Positions 51,032 through 59,667 of a stretch of 64,000 nt of DNA are shown here, piece by piece. The first letter of the stretch is position 1; the number at the start of each line of letters is the position of its first letter. Source of the stretch: Lachnospiraceae bacterium NC2008 (lineage in GTDB: Bacteria > Bacillota > Clostridia > Lachnospirales > Lachnospiraceae); assembly GCA_000687675.1 (NCBI GenBank), contig JHWS01000003.1:62001-126000 (forward strand), given 5' to 3'. The notes under the pieces were generated by a model. That model saw only the letters and a list, made by a program, of their open reading frames with translations. It was not told the DNA's origin and made no database searches. A program made the position numbers and the translations under genes.

Positions 51032-52378
51032 ATGAAAATTATTTTACTTTCAGGTGGTTCGGGAAAGAGACTATGGCCTCTTTCTAACGACGTAAGATCA
51101 AAACAGTTTATTAAAATATTCAAGACAGAGGATGGCTACGAATCTATGGCCCAGAGGGTGTACAGACAGATTCGAAGCGCTTGTCAGGATATATCAGTAA
51201 CTGTGGCAACTTCTAAGCCACAGGTTTCAACTATTATAAATCAGCTTGGTGATAAGGTAGATATATGTGTAGAGCCAGCAAGAAGGGATACTTTCCCTGC
51301 TATAACACTGGCTTGCCAGTACCTTAAGGATGTGGAATCTGTCTCTGGGGATGAGACTATTTTAGTATGCCCAGTAGATAGCTATGTTGAAGATGATTTC
51401 TTCAGCAGTATCATCAAAGCGGCTGAGGAAGAAGATTCAGTACCTGATAAGGGAATACTTCTTCTTGGTGTAGAGCCAACATATCCAAGCTCAAAATATG
51501 GTTATATTATTCCAGAAGGTGGAAAGCATGAATCTGAATCAGTAGGAAATGTCTGCAAGGGATATTCAAGAGCTATCTCTTATGTAGAGAAGCCTAGCGA
51601 AGAAGATGCAGCTTTACTTATTGGTAAGGGAGCCCTTTGGAGTTCAGGTATCTTTGCATTTAAGTTAGATTATATGCTTGAACGAGCTCACGAGCTTATT
51701 GATTATAAGGATTATGATGACTTATACAGCAGATATGGTGAACTTCGTAAGATTAGTTTTGACTATGCTGTTATTGAGAATGAAACAAGTCTTAGAGTAG
51801 TTAGATATAAGGGACCATGGACTGACCTTGGAACATGGAATACCATGTCAGATGCCATGGAAGCACCAGTTATTGGTAAGGCAATTATCTCTGATTCCTG
51901 TCAGAATGTTCATGTGCTTAATGACATGGATGTGCCAGTGCTTTGTATGGGACTTAAGGATGTTATCATTACTACCAGCCCAGAAGGTATCTTAGTATCT
52001 GACAAAGAGCAGTCTAGTAAAATAAAACCTTATGTAGATAGAATCAGGCAGCAGGTTCGTTTCGCTCAGAAGAGCTGGGGCGAATTCCGTGTTCTTGATG
52101 TATCTGATGAAGGACTTACAATTAAAGTTACACTTAAACCAGGTCACAGAATGAACTATCATAGTCACCAGTACCGTGACGAGGTTTGGACAGTTATATC
52201 AGGTTCAGGAAGAACCATAGTAGATGGTATGGAGCAGCCAATTACCCCAGGTGATGTTATCACTATGCAGGCAGGCTGCAAGCATACCGTCATCGCAGAC
52301 ACAGAGCTTACCCTTATTGAGGTACAGCTAGGCAAAAACATCAGCGTCAGCGACAAGAAAAAGTACGACCTAGAGTAG
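51032..52378 (+). CDS. manC: Mannose-1-phosphate guanylyltransferase (ManC-type, with cupin domain)
   Basis: 448 residues. The nucleotidyltransferase part has LSGGSGKRLWPLS at residues 5-17, the pyrophosphorylase signature, followed by YGYIIPEGG, YVEKPS and WTDLGTWNT. The last 110 or so residues are a cupin domain (GHRMNYHSHQYRDEVWTVI), as in ManC/AlgA-type fusions where it may add phosphomannose isomerase activity. It makes GDP-mannose for the downstream glycan genes. There is no ribosome binding site before ATG 51032, and the -10 element suggests a leaderless message. A separate manA lies downstream. Confidence 0.9.
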   Translation: MKIILLSGGSGKRLWPLSNDVRSKQFIKIFKTEDGYESMAQRVYRQIRSACQDISVTVATSKPQVSTIINQLGDKVDICVEPARRDTFPAITLACQYLKDVESVSGDETILVCPVDSYVEDDFFSSIIKAAEEEDSVPDKGILLLGVEPTYPSSKYGYIIPEGGKHESESVGNVCKGYSRAISYVEKPSEEDAALLIGKGALWSSGIFAFKLDYMLERAHELIDYKDYDDLYSRYGELRKISFDYAVIENETSLRVVRYKGPWTDLGTWNTMSDAMEAPVIGKAIISDSCQNVHVLNDMDVPVLCMGLKDVIITTSPEGILVSDKEQSSKIKPYVDRIRQQVRFAQKSWGEFRVLDVSDEGLTIKVTLKPGHRMNYHSHQYRDEVWTVISGSGRTIVDGMEQPITPGDVITMQAGCKHTVIADTELTLIEVQLGKNISVSDKKKYDLE

Positions 52379-52408
52379 GAGTTTACCTTAATCTAAAAGG
52401 TACGCGTC

Positions 52409-52636
52409 CTGTTTGTAGCTGGATATACATAGCTATGCCTCGCTGGCTGGCCAAGATTATATTATGCTCGTAATTGCTAAGCGTTCCGACGAACTAGTCC
52501 ACGTCTATCTAAGACGCTCAGGAAAGCCTTCGCGCCTAAGATATCCGGGACGGATTTCGTCTCCACAGCAATTAATGTCGCAGAATATAATCTTAGCCAA
52601 CCACCAAGGCGACAATCTATATTAATCTACAAACAG
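52409..52636 (-). repeat. Structured repeat element, copy B (candidate ncRNA on the minus strand)
   Basis: A 228-bp palindromic element. The outermost arms are CTGTTTGTAG (52409-52418) and its exact complement (52627-52636). The main stem pairs 52444-52467 with 52580-52603; its two C-A mismatches on the plus strand become G-U on the minus strand. The core, read on the minus strand, starts GCGACATTAATTGC and has the apical hairpin GAAGGCTTTCCTGAG and the motif CGTGGACTAGTTC. Stems differ in sequence from copies A and C but stay paired. It lies 30 bases after manC. Confidence 0.75.
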
Positions 52637-52671
52637 TACTCTACTTTATGAATAAAATATTGAACCTAGTT

Positions 52672-52861
52672 TTCGTAGGTAAGCAAGCAAAGGCAGCATG
52701 GATAGATTTGCGACATTTAATTGCGGCGGAGCTGAAATCCGTCCCGATTTAGTTGGCGCGAAGCCATTGCTGAGCGTCTTACTAAATCGTGGACTAGTTC
52801 TGCGGAGCGTTTCGCAATTAGGAGCAAATATATTTATGCTGCCTGTGTTTGCGTATCCGAA
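52672..52861 (+). repeat. Structured repeat element, copy C (candidate ncRNA on the plus strand)
   Basis: A 190-bp element in the opposite orientation to copy B, 35 bases away. Stem: AGGCAGCAT (52691-52699) pairs with ATGCTGCCT (52836-52844), extended outward to TTCG/CGAA and inward with G-U pairs. The core starts GCGACATTTAATTGC at 52710 and carries the apical hairpin GAAGCCATTGCTGAG. There the closing G-C of copies A and B is swapped to C-G. It ends nine bases before the manA ribosome binding site. Confidence 0.75.
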
Positions 52862-52887
52862 GAGAACATGAAAGGAATATGTAATCC

Positions 52888-53967
52888 GTGGAAAAAGAAA
52901 ATAGCGTAAAATATACATATCCTTTTATGCTTAAGCCTACAGGGAAGGATTATCTCTGGGGCGGAACCAGATTAAATGATGATTATGGCAAGGGTATAGA
53001 TATGACTCCACTGGCAGAGAGCTGGGAGTGTTCCACACATCCTGATGGCCCAAGTTATGCTGCATCAGGTATGCATGAAGGCAAGAGCCTTGCTGAAATA
53101 CTAAAGAAGTATCCTGAGTATCTGGGAACTCACCCTAGAACTAAGGACCAGCTTCCTATACTTATGAAGCTTATTGATGCTAAAGACGATCTTTCTGTTC
53201 AGGTTCATCCTACCGATGAATATGCTGATAAGTATGAGAATGGTCAGCTTGGTAAAACTGAGATGTGGTATATCATCGATGCTGAGCCAGGAGCAGAACT
53301 TATATATGGTCTTTCTCATAAGGTAGATAAAGAAAGCTTCAGAAAGGCTATGGAGGAAAATCTGGCAGCAGCAACTGATGCTGAAAAAGGTGGAGCTGCA
53401 GCAGGAACCAAGTTTGTTAATAAGTATTTTCAGAGAGTACCAGTAAATAAAGGTGATGTATTCTATATTGAAGCGGGTACCATCCATGCTATAGGTAAGG
53501 GAATTCTTCTTGCAGAGGTTCAGGAAAGTTCTAACCTAACCTATAGATTATATGACTATAACAGAAAAGATAAGAATGGTTCACTTCGTGAACTACATAT
53601 AGATAAGGCTCTTGATGTATCTAACTTAGATGCAGATGATACACCTTTGCAGCCTATGAGAGTTCTTCGCTATAAGCCAGGCTGTGCCCGTGAGATGCTT
53701 TGTAGATGTAAGTACTTTGAAGTTTATCGTATGCTAATTAATACACCAGCCATGGAAACTAAACCGGGCTTTGTATCTTATAGCTCAGATGAAACTTCAT
53801 TTAGAGTACTTATGTGTACAGATGGAAGTGGTAAGATTTCATGGGAAGAAGAAACAGGAGAAGCAGTTTCTATGTCATACAAGGCTGGTGATACTATATT
53901 TATTCCTGCCTCAAGCGTGGAACTTATGCTTCAGGGTAAAGCAGAGTTTATGGATGTAAGGTGCTAA
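52888..53967 (+). CDS. manA: Mannose-6-phosphate isomerase, class I
   Basis: 359 residues. Class I marks: MLKPTGKDYLWGGTRL near residue 14, QVHPTDEYA with zinc ligands, KTEMWYIIDAEPGAELIYG, and FYIEAGTIHAIGKGILLAEVQESS with further zinc ligands. It interconverts fructose 6-phosphate and mannose 6-phosphate, feeding GDP-mannose synthesis with ManC. The start is GTG 52888; AAAGGA lies eleven bases upstream, a long spacing, and the ATG just before it is followed at once by a stop. The repeat pair B/C fills the gap to manC. A 19-bp dyad lies within. Confidence 0.93.
   Translation: MEKENSVKYTYPFMLKPTGKDYLWGGTRLNDDYGKGIDMTPLAESWECSTHPDGPSYAASGMHEGKSLAEILKKYPEYLGTHPRTKDQLPILMKLIDAKDDLSVQVHPTDEYADKYENGQLGKTEMWYIIDAEPGAELIYGLSHKVDKESFRKAMEENLAAATDAEKGGAAAGTKFVNKYFQRVPVNKGDVFYIEAGTIHAIGKGILLAEVQESSNLTYRLYDYNRKDKNGSLRELHIDKALDVSNLDADDTPLQPMRVLRYKPGCAREMLCRCKYFEVYRMLINTPAMETKPGFVSYSSDETSFRVLMCTDGSGKISWEEETGEAVSMSYKAGDTIFIPASSVELMLQGKAEFMDVRC
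53577..53595. repeat. 19-bp dyad, TAGTTCA-N5-TGAACTA family (site 10)
   Basis: TGGTTCACTTCGTGAACTA inside manA. Inner arms perfect. Confidence 0.5.
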
Positions 53968-53969
53968 AT

Positions 53970-54920
53970 ATGTCGGCAAACATATATTGGAATTATAAAA
54001 AATTACAATGGAAAGTTCGTAAGTTTCTAGATATTCATTGTCATATACCTTGCCGTGTAAAGAAGTATAATGGCAAGACAATACTTACTAAAGAGGATAC
54101 CAATAAGAAGCTTGCAGAACTGGTAGATTCTGATAAGCCATTTTGCGTGGCAAGAATAGGTGGTTCTGAACTTAGAGCTATTGTTGAGTGCCAAAAAGAA
54201 AGTCACAACGAAGAGCGTAAGAAGTATATGCATAACCTTCTTTACTGCCTGTCAGGTTTCTGTGACCCATATGAAAGAATAGATGATTTTTCCAGACTTA
54301 TGGAATCTTCCATGGCAGACGTAGATATGATGTGCGTTTGGTTTAACCAGATGGAAGATGTAATCATAAAGAAGTACTGTAAGAAAGATGTGGAGCTTGG
54401 TGTGCTTGAAGGTATCGAGCCTTGGTACAATAAAAGTAATCCATGGTCTAGTCATCTAAAAGGTAAGAAGGTGCTTGTTATCCATCCATTTAAGGATAGC
54501 ATCTTAGCCCAATATAAGAAACGTGACCAGCTTTTCCCTGGCACAGATATCTTACCTGAATTTGAACTTAGCGTTTTTAAGGCTGTTCAGTCACTTCTTG
54601 GTGAGAAGAATGAGCATGGAGATGACTGGTTTGATCTTCTTGATTACATGACTAATGAAGCACTTAAAATAGACTTTGATATAGCACTCATTGCCTGTGG
54701 AGCTTATGGTCTTCCACTAGCAGTACGCCTTAAGGGTGCAGGTAAACAGTCTATTCACATGGGCGGCGCCCTTCAGCTTCTATTTGGTGTAAGGGGCAAG
54801 CGCTGGGATAACTTTGATTTATTAAAAGAGTTCTATTCAGATGCCTGGGCCTATCCACTTGATAGTGAGAAGCTTGGAAATGATAATAGTAAACATATTG
54901 AGAATGCCTGCTACTGGTAG
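53970..54920 (+). CDS. Putative GT-D-fold glycosyltransferase-like protein
   Basis: 316 residues, soluble, no signal. FCVARIGGSELRAI recalls the RxGDGEL-type start of GT-D (DUF1792) glycosyltransferase domains, and ALIACGAYGLPLAVRLKGAG with HMGGALQLLFG near the end recalls their C-terminal block. The middle has KKVLVIHPFKDSI. I start at ATG 53970, with AAGGTG seven bases upstream overlapping the manA stop. Position among mannose and glycan genes supports a role in surface polysaccharide assembly, but donor and acceptor are unknown, and the family call is from memory. Confidence 0.6.
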   Translation: MSANIYWNYKKLQWKVRKFLDIHCHIPCRVKKYNGKTILTKEDTNKKLAELVDSDKPFCVARIGGSELRAIVECQKESHNEERKKYMHNLLYCLSGFCDPYERIDDFSRLMESSMADVDMMCVWFNQMEDVIIKKYCKKDVELGVLEGIEPWYNKSNPWSSHLKGKKVLVIHPFKDSILAQYKKRDQLFPGTDILPEFELSVFKAVQSLLGEKNEHGDDWFDLLDYMTNEALKIDFDIALIACGAYGLPLAVRLKGAGKQSIHMGGALQLLFGVRGKRWDNFDLLKEFYSDAWAYPLDSEKLGNDNSKHIENACYW

Positions 54921-54938
54921 GCTGATTCAAAGCTAGTT

Positions 54939-56732
54939 ATGAGTAAAGAAACAGTAAACAATTCAAAAGAAGATAAAGGACAAACTAATATAAAGAAAAC
55001 TGGGGCATGGTATAGCCCAGTGCTTATGGCGCTTCCAATTATGTGCCTCTTTGTAGTTGGTCCACTTGAAATTTATAGTTCAAACTCAGAAGACTTCTTA
55101 TTCTCATTAAAGGACTTCTTTCCACAGCTTGTAGGTATAGGACTGCTTATATGGCTTGTGGCTTCAGTTATTCTTTTATTTTTGCCAAAGAAAGTTAGAA
55201 GTATATGTAATATGCTTCTTTTCTATATTGGTCTTATGTTCTACGTTCAGAACAACTTTCTCAATGTAAAACTTTCGGAAAATGATGGCGCACCTATGCG
55301 CTGGGACCAGCTTAAAGCTGTTACTACAAGAAATACTATTATATGGGCTATAGCATTTGTCATAGTTATAGTGGGCTTTATCTTGCTAAAAGATAAGTTC
55401 CAAAAGATAGCAGCAGGATTATCTGCCTGTATCTGTCTAATCCTATTTGCTTCTGTGGTTACTATGCTTATTACTGCCATCCAGATTGATAGAGAAAAAG
55501 GTGGACAGGCATATACCTTAAACGGGGCTGATCAGTTTAAGGTTTCTAAGAATGATAATGTAATCTTCTTTGTAGTAGATTCTTATGGAAGTGCCCAGCT
55601 TGATTACGGTCTTGAGAATGACCCAGATCTTCTTAATCCACTTCATGATTTTACTTACTATGACAATACAGACTCACATTACTATGGTACCCAGCCTTCT
55701 ATGACTAATATGCTTACCTGTATAGGTCCTATGGATGACTATGATTCATTTGAAACATCTCAGGAATACTTAAACAAAGCCTGGACTAATAGTAATACGG
55801 TAGACCTTTATAAGAAGATACATGAAAATGGATATAAGCTTAACTTATATTCTGGTGGCGGTCAGGCAGTATATGGTAGAGAAGCCAACCTCTACGGCAA
55901 GGTAGACAATATGGTTCCTACAAGAAGAACTATACAGGAAAAGCTTGTTATGATTCGTGTTGAGAAGATGAGCATATACAAGTTTATGCCATATGCAGTT
56001 AAGCCAAGATTCGAGGTTCCAAACTATCTCTTTGGATTTGTATGTACATACGATGTGCCTGCTGAAGAAAGTGGAAATACACTTTTTATGTCAGCTATGC
56101 AGGAGAAGGGCCTGGATTTTGTAGATGAGGATACAGATGGTGGACTTATTATAGTTCAGCATATAGATGGTACCCATCTTCCAACCCAGCTTGGAGCGGA
56201 TGGTACTTATGTTGATGAGTCAGATCTAGTAACAACCCAGCAGGGTCTTATTTATATAATTAATGACTACCTCCAGCGTATGAAAGATCTTGGAGTTTAT
56301 GATGATGCCACAATTATAATTACCGCAGATCACGCAAGGTGGGCAGCATTTACTCAGGATATGAATGACCCTGGAGACGATCCACAGCCTATACTCTTTA
56401 TAAAGAAAGCTGGGGAGACTCATGATAAGTATCAGGTTAATCATACTCCAATTTATAATGATGATATTATGCCTACCATACTTGATACAATAGGCCTGGA
56501 AAAAGATCAGTATAGCAAGTATGGATTATCTATATTTGATATTGATGGAAGTAATGGAGAGGCTTTAAAAGAACGTGAAAGAACATTTTATATGAAGGTT
56601 TCGGACTCATCGCTTCCTAAGGTCCCAGGTTCTTCAGTTAATGGCTGGTACGGATATACCTACACCGGAGACAGAGAGGACCTGTTAGAAAAGATAAGCC
56701 AGGGTCCAGATGTGGTACTTAAGTATAAGTAG
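54939..56732 (+). CDS. Membrane sulfatase/phosphatase-superfamily protein (LTA synthase-like)
   Basis: 597 residues with about five membrane helices in the first 190, then an extracytoplasmic alkaline-phosphatase-superfamily domain. VIFFVVDSYGSAQLDYG holds the first metal Asp, YYGTQPSMTNML the probable Thr nucleophile, QHIDGTHLPTQLG the middle block, and IIITADHARW the metal Asp-His. Such proteins transfer phosphoglycerol or phosphoethanolamine to surface glycans or lipoteichoic acid. Neighbours are glycosyltransferases, so it probably decorates the same polymer. The exact group transferred cannot be read from sequence. Confidence 0.82.
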   Translation: MSKETVNNSKEDKGQTNIKKTGAWYSPVLMALPIMCLFVVGPLEIYSSNSEDFLFSLKDFFPQLVGIGLLIWLVASVILLFLPKKVRSICNMLLFYIGLMFYVQNNFLNVKLSENDGAPMRWDQLKAVTTRNTIIWAIAFVIVIVGFILLKDKFQKIAAGLSACICLILFASVVTMLITAIQIDREKGGQAYTLNGADQFKVSKNDNVIFFVVDSYGSAQLDYGLENDPDLLNPLHDFTYYDNTDSHYYGTQPSMTNMLTCIGPMDDYDSFETSQEYLNKAWTNSNTVDLYKKIHENGYKLNLYSGGGQAVYGREANLYGKVDNMVPTRRTIQEKLVMIRVEKMSIYKFMPYAVKPRFEVPNYLFGFVCTYDVPAEESGNTLFMSAMQEKGLDFVDEDTDGGLIIVQHIDGTHLPTQLGADGTYVDESDLVTTQQGLIYIINDYLQRMKDLGVYDDATIIITADHARWAAFTQDMNDPGDDPQPILFIKKAGETHDKYQVNHTPIYNDDIMPTILDTIGLEKDQYSKYGLSIFDIDGSNGEALKERERTFYMKVSDSSLPKVPGSSVNGWYGYTYTGDREDLLEKISQGPDVVLKYK

Positions 56733-56744
56733 GTTGGATGTATT

Positions 56745-57755
56745 ATGAATGAGTTAATTACAGTAATTTTACCTATATATAAAGTTGAAAAATATCTTAG
56801 AGCCTGCGTAGATAGTGTACTTGCACAGACCTATTCTAATCTGGAGGTTATCCTGGTGGACGATGGTTCTCCAGATGGTTGCCCAGCTATTGTAGATGAC
56901 TATGCTGCAAAGGATTCCAGGGTTATCCCTATTCATCAGACCAATGCCGGCCTGTCTGAAGCTCGCAATGCCGGCCTTAGAATAGCAAAAGGTCAGTGGA
57001 TTGTTATGGTAGATTCTGATGATGTTATTGATACTACCATGATTGAGAAACTTTATAAGGCAGCAGTCTCTAATGGTTGCAAGATGTCTTGGTGCCTTAT
57101 TAAAGAGATAGAAGAAGATGCCATGCTTGATGGTAAAGCTATGGATAATAAATCTGAGAATAAAGAAGATAGCAAGATAGATGTTATCTCTAATTCAGAA
57201 GCGGAAGGCTATCTTTATACCATGGGCGGAAACCAGCAGTGTTTAGTTGCCTGGAATAAGCTTTACCATAAAGACTGCTTTATAGAAGATGGTCAGCCAA
57301 TCTATTATCCTATTGGTAAGATTTTTGAAGACGGCTATACTTCATACCGCTGTATATATGCTGCAGGAAAGATAGCAGTACTTAATGAGTATCTGTATTA
57401 TTACCGCCAGCGTGCCGGCAGCATTATGAAGGTCAATGCATACGTAAAATACGAACCAGCGCTTGAAGCCGGGGACCTTCGTATGGACTTTTATAAGAAG
57501 CATAATGAGCAGAGCCTGTATATAAGCGAGCTTAATATGCAGATGCGTTCTATCATTAATTTTTATAGTAAAATCAAAGACAAAGCTAGTCGAAATGACT
57601 TAAAGAAACGTTTTAAAGATTGTTATAATAACCGCTTCATTAAAGAACATTGGCCACTGGGTAAACGGGTTCGCATGAAGTCATTTATCATTGGATATCC
57701 ATGTTATAAACTAATTAGTAAATTTGAAGGTTTATATAATAAAGCAAAAAAATAA
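56745..57755 (+). CDS. Glycosyltransferase family 2
   Basis: 336 residues. The GT-A fold start LITVILPIYKVEKYLRACVD is followed by VILVDDGSPDGC, NAGLSEARNAGL and VMVDSDDVID with the DxD-like metal motif. The C-terminal part is basic and lacks membrane helices. It follows the sulfatase-like gene by 12 bases and is the last plus-strand gene of the glycan group. Its stop codon lies inside the shared terminator hairpin. Donor and acceptor sugars are unknown; GDP-mannose is plausible given manC/manA. Confidence 0.92.
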   Translation: MNELITVILPIYKVEKYLRACVDSVLAQTYSNLEVILVDDGSPDGCPAIVDDYAAKDSRVIPIHQTNAGLSEARNAGLRIAKGQWIVMVDSDDVIDTTMIEKLYKAAVSNGCKMSWCLIKEIEEDAMLDGKAMDNKSENKEDSKIDVISNSEAEGYLYTMGGNQQCLVAWNKLYHKDCFIEDGQPIYYPIGKIFEDGYTSYRCIYAAGKIAVLNEYLYYYRQRAGSIMKVNAYVKYEPALEAGDLRMDFYKKHNEQSLYISELNMQMRSIINFYSKIKDKASRNDLKKRFKDCYNNRFIKEHWPLGKRVRMKSFIIGYPCYKLISKFEGLYNKAKK

Positions 57756-57777
57756 CCGCTTAGCGGTTATTTTTTTA
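57752..57777. terminator. Bidirectional terminator containing both convergent stop codons
   Basis: ATAACCGC-TTA-GCGGTTAT with flanking A and T runs. The TAA of the GT2 gene (57753-57755) and the TAA of the minus-strand GT39 gene (57767-57769) are in opposite arms. Confidence 0.88.
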
Positions 57778-59503
57778 TTGCCACAGCTGTATCTTGGAAG
57801 TAGGTTACATCATAGCCTTGGATTATAAACTGGTCCGTCTCTTCTTTTTCTATAATATAGATATTATCTGGATTAAGTGTGTAGAGAGGTTCTGGCTGTT
57901 CTTCCTCATCTTCTATTTCTATGTGTTCATTCCTATAATCTTCCCATATGTATGGTCCAAAAGAGGCTGTATTTAAGTACTTATCTGGATAGTTTTGCCA
58001 TGTGACAGTATCTATAAAATCATATGGTGATGAAGCAGTATAGAAAAGTATGTTAGCATGACGAAGTCCTGGTGTAACACTTATATGTGACTGACCATCT
58101 TTTTCCTGATATAGATTTAAAGCGTAGTCCAATGCCTTATCAGCCCCTCGCATTTGACAAGGACCAATTCGTTTCTGGAAATCTCCAAAGTAGCTTCTTG
58201 AAAAGAAGATAAATGATACAAGGTAAGCAATTATAAGCAGGCTTCCTAAATTAATGATTCCTGCTTTATCTTTTTCTTTTTTAAAACAAACCTTACTAAA
58301 TATATATATTCCGATTCCTATATAAATCACCATAGTAATAATCAGGTAGTTAATCTGGATAATATCAATTCCCTGAACCATGGCAATACAGGAAGCTATT
58401 ACAGAGTATCCAAGAAGCATAAATGCAAAAGAAAACTTATCCTTCTTAAAATCTACTACTACCTGTCTGCAAGCCCCAAAGACACCTACCATCATTACAG
58501 GAAGTGAGAATATATAGAAGAGACCGTATGGCTGGTAAGCATTCCACATACGGAAGCCGTCAACATCTGTACCTTTAATAAGAATATAAGCCAGGCTATG
58601 GATTCGGCTATGAAGGTTAGCACCAAGCTCATCATTTCTAAATACCACCATCTTAGGAACTGAAATAAATGAACGAATCTCCGGAATATACCCCATATTT
58701 ACAAGCAAAAACAGTAATAATGGCAAAGCAAATAATGCAAGAATAAGGATTGCTCCGATTATATAGCCAATTTTATGCTTTCTTCCTATGGCATTTTTTG
58801 AAGTAGCATTTTCTGAATTATTATCTGATGTTTTCTTGGCTGATACTATGTTGAAAATAATGTAATAAATAAGCCAGAAAGATAGTATTGCTGCTACAGG
58901 AACCCAGTCTGCTGCGTAGCAATAAAGAGAAAGACCAAACATGAGAGCAGATAGAAGCAGGTTATAGTCCCCTTTTTTACCTGTCTCCAGCATACCTATG
59001 TGAATCATATAGTACTTAATAAGGAAGTATGATCCAAAGGTAATAAATGCCACACACATATTACTCTCAAGGCCCCAGCGTGAAAGCATAAAATGCCATG
59101 GACACACTGCCATGAAAAATGCTGTATATGCTGCAAGGCGTTTGTTAACAGTCATTTTCAAGATTTTATAAACTGTGAGGATTGCCAGTGACTGGAGAAT
59201 AGCCTGTGGAAGCCTAATTGCCCACACGCTGTTACCCAGAACCGCAACAAAAGGTATCATCAAATATGAAGCAAGTACATTCATACCCGATCCCCAGGAA
59301 ATAAAATATACAGGGTTGTGATATCCCCAGCTATCTACTCCATAGTTATAAAGAGAGTATGCTTCATATCCAGCGTAGGCTTCGTCTACATGAAGGCCAC
59401 CGTTAATTGTTCCTAGGAATATAAACCTCATCCCTACTGCGATTAAGGCTCCCAATATAAGAATGTTTTCTAATGATTTAAAAGTATTTTTTTTCGCGCT
59501 CAT
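57767..59503 (-). CDS. Membrane glycosyltransferase, family 39-like (ArnT/PMT type)
   Basis: 578 residues with at least ten membrane segments. After the first helix comes GGLHVDEAYAGYEAYSL, whose Asp-Glu pair is the catalytic acidic motif of GT-C/GT39 enzymes. LPQAILQSLAILTVYKI and VCPWHFMLSRWGLESN follow. Such enzymes use polyprenyl-phosphate sugars outside the membrane to modify lipids, proteins or glycans. A short C-terminal globular part is rich in acidic residues (EDEEEQPEP). It faces the glycan genes tail to tail and has a separate promoter region. Confidence 0.85.
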   Translation of the reverse strand: MSAKKNTFKSLENILILGALIAVGMRFIFLGTINGGLHVDEAYAGYEAYSLYNYGVDSWGYHNPVYFISWGSGMNVLASYLMIPFVAVLGNSVWAIRLPQAILQSLAILTVYKILKMTVNKRLAAYTAFFMAVCPWHFMLSRWGLESNMCVAFITFGSYFLIKYYMIHIGMLETGKKGDYNLLLSALMFGLSLYCYAADWVPVAAILSFWLIYYIIFNIVSAKKTSDNNSENATSKNAIGRKHKIGYIIGAILILALFALPLLLFLLVNMGYIPEIRSFISVPKMVVFRNDELGANLHSRIHSLAYILIKGTDVDGFRMWNAYQPYGLFYIFSLPVMMVGVFGACRQVVVDFKKDKFSFAFMLLGYSVIASCIAMVQGIDIIQINYLIITMVIYIGIGIYIFSKVCFKKEKDKAGIINLGSLLIIAYLVSFIFFSRSYFGDFQKRIGPCQMRGADKALDYALNLYQEKDGQSHISVTPGLRHANILFYTASSPYDFIDTVTWQNYPDKYLNTASFGPYIWEDYRNEHIEIEDEEEQPEPLYTLNPDNIYIIEKEETDQFIIQGYDVTYFQDTAVAIKK

Positions 59504-59570
59504 GGTACTATTATAACAACAATCAAGTCCACATTAAAATTAAATAATGTAGAAGTTTTCATATTGATGC

Positions 59571-59615
59571 TTAACGCCGTTAATTTATCATATTTGACAA
59601 CTTAACGACCGTTAT
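59571..59615. promoter_or_regulatory. Two dyads flanking a -35 box upstream of the gene at 59668
   Basis: TTAACG-C-CGTTAA (59571-59583) and TTAACG-AC-CGTTAT (59602-59615), centres about 31 bp (three helical turns) apart. TTGACA at 59594-59599 lies between them. Likely a repressor binding both sites. Confidence 0.6.
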
Positions 59616-59667
59616 ATATCCTATGAATTGGAATAAGGAACTCCTTAGGGCAGAAGAGGAGAATAAT

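Noticed and set aside
52409-52861. Insertion sequence remnant
   Set aside because: No transposase fragment, no target duplication and no coding frame. A non-autonomous element remains possible and is covered under findings.
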